Below the pieces are notes generated by a model, which saw only the letters and a list, made by a program, of their open reading frames with translations, had not been told where the DNA came from and made no database searches. 16,848 bases of DNA from Nanobdellota archaeon (lineage in GTDB: Archaea > Nanobdellota > Nanobdellia > Pacearchaeales > GW2011-AR1). A program made the translations under genes and the position numbers. Positions 14,201 through 16,848 of the stretch are shown in pieces. The stretch covers positions 1 through 16,848 of the forward strand of contig JAHIEH010000011.1 in the NCBI GenBank assembly GCA_018901675.1, given 5' to 3'. The stretch's first letter is position 1; each line of letters starts with the position of its first letter.

Positions 14201-14691
14201 ATGTCAGCGTTAAAGTGAAGAACATTGGAAGTGATGAACAAAACAATGTTTACATTGAAATAACAAATACAGAGATTGGAATAAGTGAAAAAAGCGAGGA
14301 GTTTGATATAGAAGAATATGGAGAAGAAGATACAGTAACAAAAGAATTTAATATTGAAATCCCAGAAGATGCAGATGAAGGGGGTTATGATTTGAAAGCA
14401 ACTGTTTATTTCTCTGGAGAGAACAACTCTGGAACTAATGGGTTTGACATACTCAAACAAGCAGAAACCAGTGAAGGAATTGGAGTTTTGAATTTGATTA
14501 AAGCAACAACTAATGGAAAAGAGATAATATTAAAGATAGAGCCAAGGGGTGAAGTGATAGAAGCTGAAGAGAAACAAGCAAAACTGCCTGAAACAAAATT
14601 AGAACTGGGAGTATGGCTCAACATTATCCTCGTTATTGGAATAGGGCTTTTGATAATTGTAATTGCGATAGTTGCAGCGAGAAGAAAATAA
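11260..14691 (+). CDS. Giant anchored multidomain surface protein
   Basis: 1143 residues. Signal peptide 1-22. Residues about 26-225 form an alpha/beta domain (KVAYIVKS, LINEGYNVSVFDDDD, YDLIIVGQDI) resembling ThuA/GATase-like folds. Two MopE-type metal-binding motifs follow (DKDKDGYYSDDDCND at about 228 and DVDKDGYC...TDCNDNDASINPGA at about 270-310). Next are cadherin/tandem-95-like domains with DPDNDTLIYSV and DPENDNLTYSI (about 325-500). A lamin-tail domain opens KIVINEFVPNP (about 503-637). An Ig-like domain (SPANESLF) and a He_PIG-like domain (AEFTDNLNGSAIFSWTPSY) come next. Two CARDB-like domains (about 849-955 and 960-1063) precede a C-terminal membrane helix (about 1118-1139) and ARRK tail. 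It is probably an extended calcium-binding stalk or adhesin on the cell surface, partnered with the protein just upstream. Confidence 0.9.
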   Translation: MKNKFLFLIIIACLLVNFSFAAASQGKVAYIVKSTLDFNGDETGIKNALINEGYNVSVFDDDDSINVVGYDLIIVGQDILDSRSIFDSKNKKTIFLSKSAAQRAGLSKASGFTADTGKVVITNITHQITDEFTLGERNIYTENGETGYLTGCKALNAESLIYKNYNYRSVLLILNKNAFLLDSGSCTKRNIPLNERNAFFGAYQASKWKSDAKTLFLNTVNWVLLGEDKDKDGYYSDDDCNDSNANIHPGATEIPYNHVNENCSDIMDLADVDKDGYCKLGYEIENATLQCNKETSSIGTDCNDNDASINPGAINSLKNCINEAPFLKSNLPNLTWNEDTNASLNLNLYFSDPDNDTLIYSVYDTSPDQNITVNIFNGIATFAVTENWNGNDWLIFKAEDSGGLYNISNNIILTVLAVNDAPVLQPIGDVYAVEGQIAEITAIATDPENDNLTYSINDTRFVKNASVFSWQTQIGNAGLYKVKVSVSDGNLSSNKDVNVNIIPKIVINEFVPNPLEGYDWVEVYNPSNKSVDLSTCILRDGTETNHLDLTGTISGKAFLAVDWDNKLNKESPDGDIIKLYCHDILIDEISYGKYDEGGVNNLDSIGDGKSAGRNPDGNDTDKKEDWQIFEHPTKNLPNNADMVLPIVTLISPANESLFNVRDVLFKFLTIDNTDELQCSLYLNNIVKSNRTAQNNTEEEFGVSNLADGNYLWNVKCSDGTNSVFANQSRSFNISAPDSPIINVILDKTVDEGILLQFTVSANDSDSDLSKLKFSIDNKPEGAEFTDNLNGSAIFSWTPSYNQSGIHYPIFIVKDETNLTSSQSMKITVRDVKAPPQFSDIDLCSNITPELEITIKEPDNGDKFKFGETIDAKVRIKNNANEDLDVDVTAYLYDTTEEKIIEDDKGSVDVDKGDSEDAELSIKVPDDIDEEDDYVIFVKAEGNGDFCNSKYVEIEIEREEDMVIIDSIKISPQITYPGGDLDVSVKVKNIGSDEQNNVYIEITNTEIGISEKSEEFDIEEYGEEDTVTKEFNIEIPEDADEGGYDLKATVYFSGENNSGTNGFDILKQAETSEGIGVLNLIKATTNGKEIILKIEPRGEVIEAEEKQAKLPETKLELGVWLNIILVIGIGLLIIVIAIVAARRK

Positions 14692-14739
14692 ATAGCAAAA
14701 TTTTACTCCAAGTAGGTAGATAAAAAAATATTTCTTTTT

Positions 14740-14766
14740 ACAACCACAATGCTTTTAAATGGTTGT
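14740..14766. promoter_or_regulatory. TATA box flanked by inverted repeats
   Basis: ACAACCA (14740-14746) and TGGTTGT (14760-14766) form a perfect 7-base inverted repeat around CTTTTAAAT (14752-14760), the TATA box. The TATA centre is about 26 bases before the ATG at 14782, so a leaderless transcript is expected. A repressor bound to the repeat would cover the TATA box. Confidence 0.6.
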
Positions 14767-14781
14767 CACTGAAAAGTTACT

Positions 14782-16839
14782 ATGAATAAAAAGTATTTAC
14801 TTTTAATTGGAGTAATAATATTGACAGTATTCCTTGGTTCTTTTTTTGCAGGGGCGGGAAGCCAAAGTGAGTTTAATCCGGTTTACAGGTGTTATAATGA
14901 AGATACAGGAGACCACATGGCTTCTGTGTTTGAAGATTGTGAATCTGATGATTATGTTTATAGTGATTATTTCTTAGGTTATGTTTATAATTATCAAAAA
15001 GAAGGAACACACGCTTTATACCGGTGCTGGAATGGTAAAGTGGGAAGTCAGATAGACCATATGATCTCTACAGACGAAAATTGTGGAACGTGGAATAGGC
15101 CTGCAGATTATATTTTAGGGTATGCTTATGATGAAGAAAAAGAGAATACTCAATTGATTACTAGCTGTTTTAGAAGTGAAATGTCCCCAGAGACAGAGAC
15201 AGATTATACAGACAGCGATTATTTAAGCGGTTATCATTTAACATCTTATCAAAGCAAAACTGCAAATGCAGAGTGTTACGAAGATGATACTTTAGTGGAT
15301 TGTGAATGTGAAAGCAACTATTATCCTCTTTTTGGATGGCTTTATACAGAACCAGATTTTGAAAATAATGAATGCAGTTGCAGATATAAAGTTGGAGTAA
15401 CAGGATGCGGTGGTGAGGTAATAAGTGATTTTTTAGTTGGGGTTATTTGCACTAGTTTGTATGCTGGAAATGCAGATGCTTGGTGGACATGCTATTTTGC
15501 AGGACAAGCATTGTCTGAATGTCCAAATCTAGAAGCAGAAGCGCAATGTTCAAAAATAACACCAGAATGGTATTGGATGGACCATTATCCTTCAGCAGAT
15601 GAAAACTGCGAGGGTGCAGGAGAAAATTACGGACCTCATGGTTATTTTTTATTGGAACCAAGAAATCCAATAGTTCCAGAATGTTATCAAGATTTGGATT
15701 GTGATGATAGTGATGAATATACAATAGACACTTGTGTAAACCCAGGACAATTAAACAGTGATTGTGTTTATGAAACTCTTGAATGCTTAACTGACAATGA
15801 TTGTTCTGAAGGTTATGTTTGTGAGGAGAATGAGTGTGTAGAAGAGCCAGAAATAATCTGTGAAAGTGATTCTGATTGTGGAACAGACGGGCTTATTGGA
15901 GATTTGTTCTGCAATGGGAATGATAATGTTCACCAGTATTATAAAGAATTTACATGCAATAATGCAGGAACAAACCAGAGTTCTTGTAGTTCAATAACAA
16001 GCTCTATTTTAATAGATGGATGCGGTTACGGTTGCGAAAATGGAGAATGTATTAACGAAGAGCCAGAATGTATAACTAATGATGATTGTTCTGAAGGTTA
16101 TGTTTGTGAGGAGAATGAGTGTGTAGAAGAGCCAGAAATAATATGTGAGAGTGATTCTGAATGTGGAACAGATAGCTATATTGGAGATTTGTTCTGCAAT
16201 GGGAATGATAATGTTCACCAGTATTATAAAGAATTTACATGCAATAATCCTGATACAGAAGAGAGTTATTGTGAATCAAGAACAAGAAGCGTTCTTTCGG
16301 AAGAATGTGAATATGGATGTTCTGAAGGAATTTGCTCAATAGAGCCAATAGTTCCAGAATGTTACCAAGATTTGGATTGCGATGATAGTGATGAATATAC
16401 AATAGACACTTGTGTAAATCCGGGACAATTAAACAGTGATTGTTTTTATGAAACTCTTGAATGCTTGGCAGATAATGACTGTGAAAATGGCTATACTTGT
16501 GAAGAGAATGAATGTGAGAAAGAAGATAATGAAAAAGATGGTAAGAAAGGATCTTTCTGGTCTATTTTAGGTTTTGATAATTCTTGCATTTCAGAATGGG
16601 AATGTTCTGGATGGAGTGAGTGCAGTAATAACGGGCAAACAAGGCAATGTGAAGATGCAAATAGTTGTGATATTGAGTCAAACAAACCTGCAGAAACAAG
16701 GGGCTGTGAAGAAGGTGTTATTAGCCTGTCTAAAGAAAAAGCAGAAGCAAATCCAAATTACGGGTTGTGGATTTTAATAATTGGTTCGATACTTTTAATA
16801 ATCTTGATAATTCTAATTGGATTGGCTAAAAGAAGGTAA
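14782..16839 (+). CDS. Cysteine-rich anchored surface protein with DUF5648-like, repeat and TSP1-like domains
   Basis: 685 residues. Signal peptide 1-26. Residues about 33-140 hold two DUF5648-like repeats (PVYRCYNEDTGDHM, ALYRCWNGKVG...DHMISTDENC, each ending in a GY strand). A degenerate third lies at about 254-295. From 296 to about 570 lies a chain of Dickkopf-like CxxDxDC...GYVCEENEC modules with two long internal duplications. Residues about 602-644 (EWECSGWSECSNNGQTRQC...PAETRGC) are a TSP1-like domain. A membrane helix (about 660-681) and AKRR tail follow. Most cysteines are probably disulfide-bonded, so the protein matures outside the membrane. It looks like an adhesive cell-surface protein. 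The promoter is leaderless, flanked by an inverted repeat. Confidence 0.85.
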   Translation: MNKKYLLLIGVIILTVFLGSFFAGAGSQSEFNPVYRCYNEDTGDHMASVFEDCESDDYVYSDYFLGYVYNYQKEGTHALYRCWNGKVGSQIDHMISTDENCGTWNRPADYILGYAYDEEKENTQLITSCFRSEMSPETETDYTDSDYLSGYHLTSYQSKTANAECYEDDTLVDCECESNYYPLFGWLYTEPDFENNECSCRYKVGVTGCGGEVISDFLVGVICTSLYAGNADAWWTCYFAGQALSECPNLEAEAQCSKITPEWYWMDHYPSADENCEGAGENYGPHGYFLLEPRNPIVPECYQDLDCDDSDEYTIDTCVNPGQLNSDCVYETLECLTDNDCSEGYVCEENECVEEPEIICESDSDCGTDGLIGDLFCNGNDNVHQYYKEFTCNNAGTNQSSCSSITSSILIDGCGYGCENGECINEEPECITNDDCSEGYVCEENECVEEPEIICESDSECGTDSYIGDLFCNGNDNVHQYYKEFTCNNPDTEESYCESRTRSVLSEECEYGCSEGICSIEPIVPECYQDLDCDDSDEYTIDTCVNPGQLNSDCFYETLECLADNDCENGYTCEENECEKEDNEKDGKKGSFWSILGFDNSCISEWECSGWSECSNNGQTRQCEDANSCDIESNKPAETRGCEEGVISLSKEKAEANPNYGLWILIIGSILLIILIILIGLAKRR
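15667..15798 (+). repeat. Internal repeat X, first copy
   Basis: Encodes PIVPECYQDLDCDDSDEY and onward to TLECL. It is nearly identical in DNA to 16345-16476, 678 bases (226 codons) later, so it is a recent in-frame duplication. Confidence 0.85.
15799..15963 (+). repeat. Internal repeat Y, first copy
   Basis: Encodes DCSEGYVCEENECVEEP and onward to HQYYKEFTCNN. It is nearly identical in DNA to 16084-16248, 285 bases (95 codons) later. Confidence 0.85.
16084..16248 (+). repeat. Internal repeat Y, second copy
   Basis: Second copy of repeat Y. Differences from the first are few and mostly in the GTDSYIGD/GTDGLIGD region. Confidence 0.85.
16345..16476 (+). repeat. Internal repeat X, second copy
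   Basis: Second copy of repeat X, differing at only a few bases (for example FYET for VYET). It is followed by a more diverged DNDCENGYTCEENEC module. Confidence 0.85.
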
Positions 16840-16848
16840 AATGCCAGG

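Noticed and set aside
15452..15724. 90-codon His- and Leu-rich frame on the - strand
   Set aside because: It is a shadow of the Asp/Glu/Asn-rich surface protein on the + strand.
15667..16476. A CRISPR array or minisatellite
   Set aside because: The repeats are long (132 and 165 bases), in frame, encode Cys-rich modules and are not regularly spaced short units.

Overview
The window most likely comes from a small AT-rich archaeon, probably of the DPANN group (Pacearchaeota/Woesearchaeota-like). This is an inference from several signs: archaeal TATA boxes lie about 25 bases upstream of many start codons with no Shine-Dalgarno site (leaderless mRNAs), intergenic DNA is T-rich, and much of the coding capacity goes to secreted modular beta-sandwich proteins with archaeal surface domains (lamin-tail, MopE-type metal-binding, CARDB-like, TSP1-like). 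There are no rRNA, tRNA or CRISPR sequences that I can recognise, so the taxonomy is not proven.

Left block (1-4735, all + strand) is a surface-protein locus. It opens with the last 53 codons of a gene cut by the window edge. Next is a probable three-gene operon (357-2499): a small secreted protein with the only strong Shine-Dalgarno site I noticed in the window, a membrane-anchored beta-sandwich protein with a poly-glycine stalk, and a secreted three-domain protein whose start overlaps the previous stop by 4 bases (ATGA). A 710-residue lamin-tail/Ig-like protein (2603-4735) follows from its own leaderless promoter. The cut gene, the third operon gene and the 710-residue protein share a recurring cysteine-containing module (five copies in all), so the locus has grown by gene duplication.

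Middle block (4739-9331, mostly - strand) is an accessory, partly decayed region. It holds an AAA/DUF4143 ATPase preceded by repeated operator-like palindromes, a truncated NYN-type nuclease remnant, a broken and unrecognised gene fragment on the + strand, an AbrB-like/nucleotidyltransferase fusion overlapping a small helical partner, an AbrB antitoxin without a toxin, and two proteins of unknown function. It looks like a graveyard of toxin-antitoxin or defence-type modules between two surface-protein clusters.

Right block (9479-16839, + strand) starts with a SAM methyltransferase carrying a C-terminal THUMP-like domain. Then come a small anchored beta-sandwich protein and, 27 bases later, a 1143-residue multidomain anchored protein. 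Last is a 685-residue cysteine-rich anchored protein containing long, nearly identical internal repeats and a TSP1-like domain. Four proteins in the window share one plan: signal peptide, extracellular beta-rich or Cys-rich region, one C-terminal membrane helix and a short basic tail. Two of them also carry a GITG(S/G)A motif just before the membrane helix. Overall the window seems devoted to building and diversifying the cell surface, interrupted by a regulatory/TA-like island.
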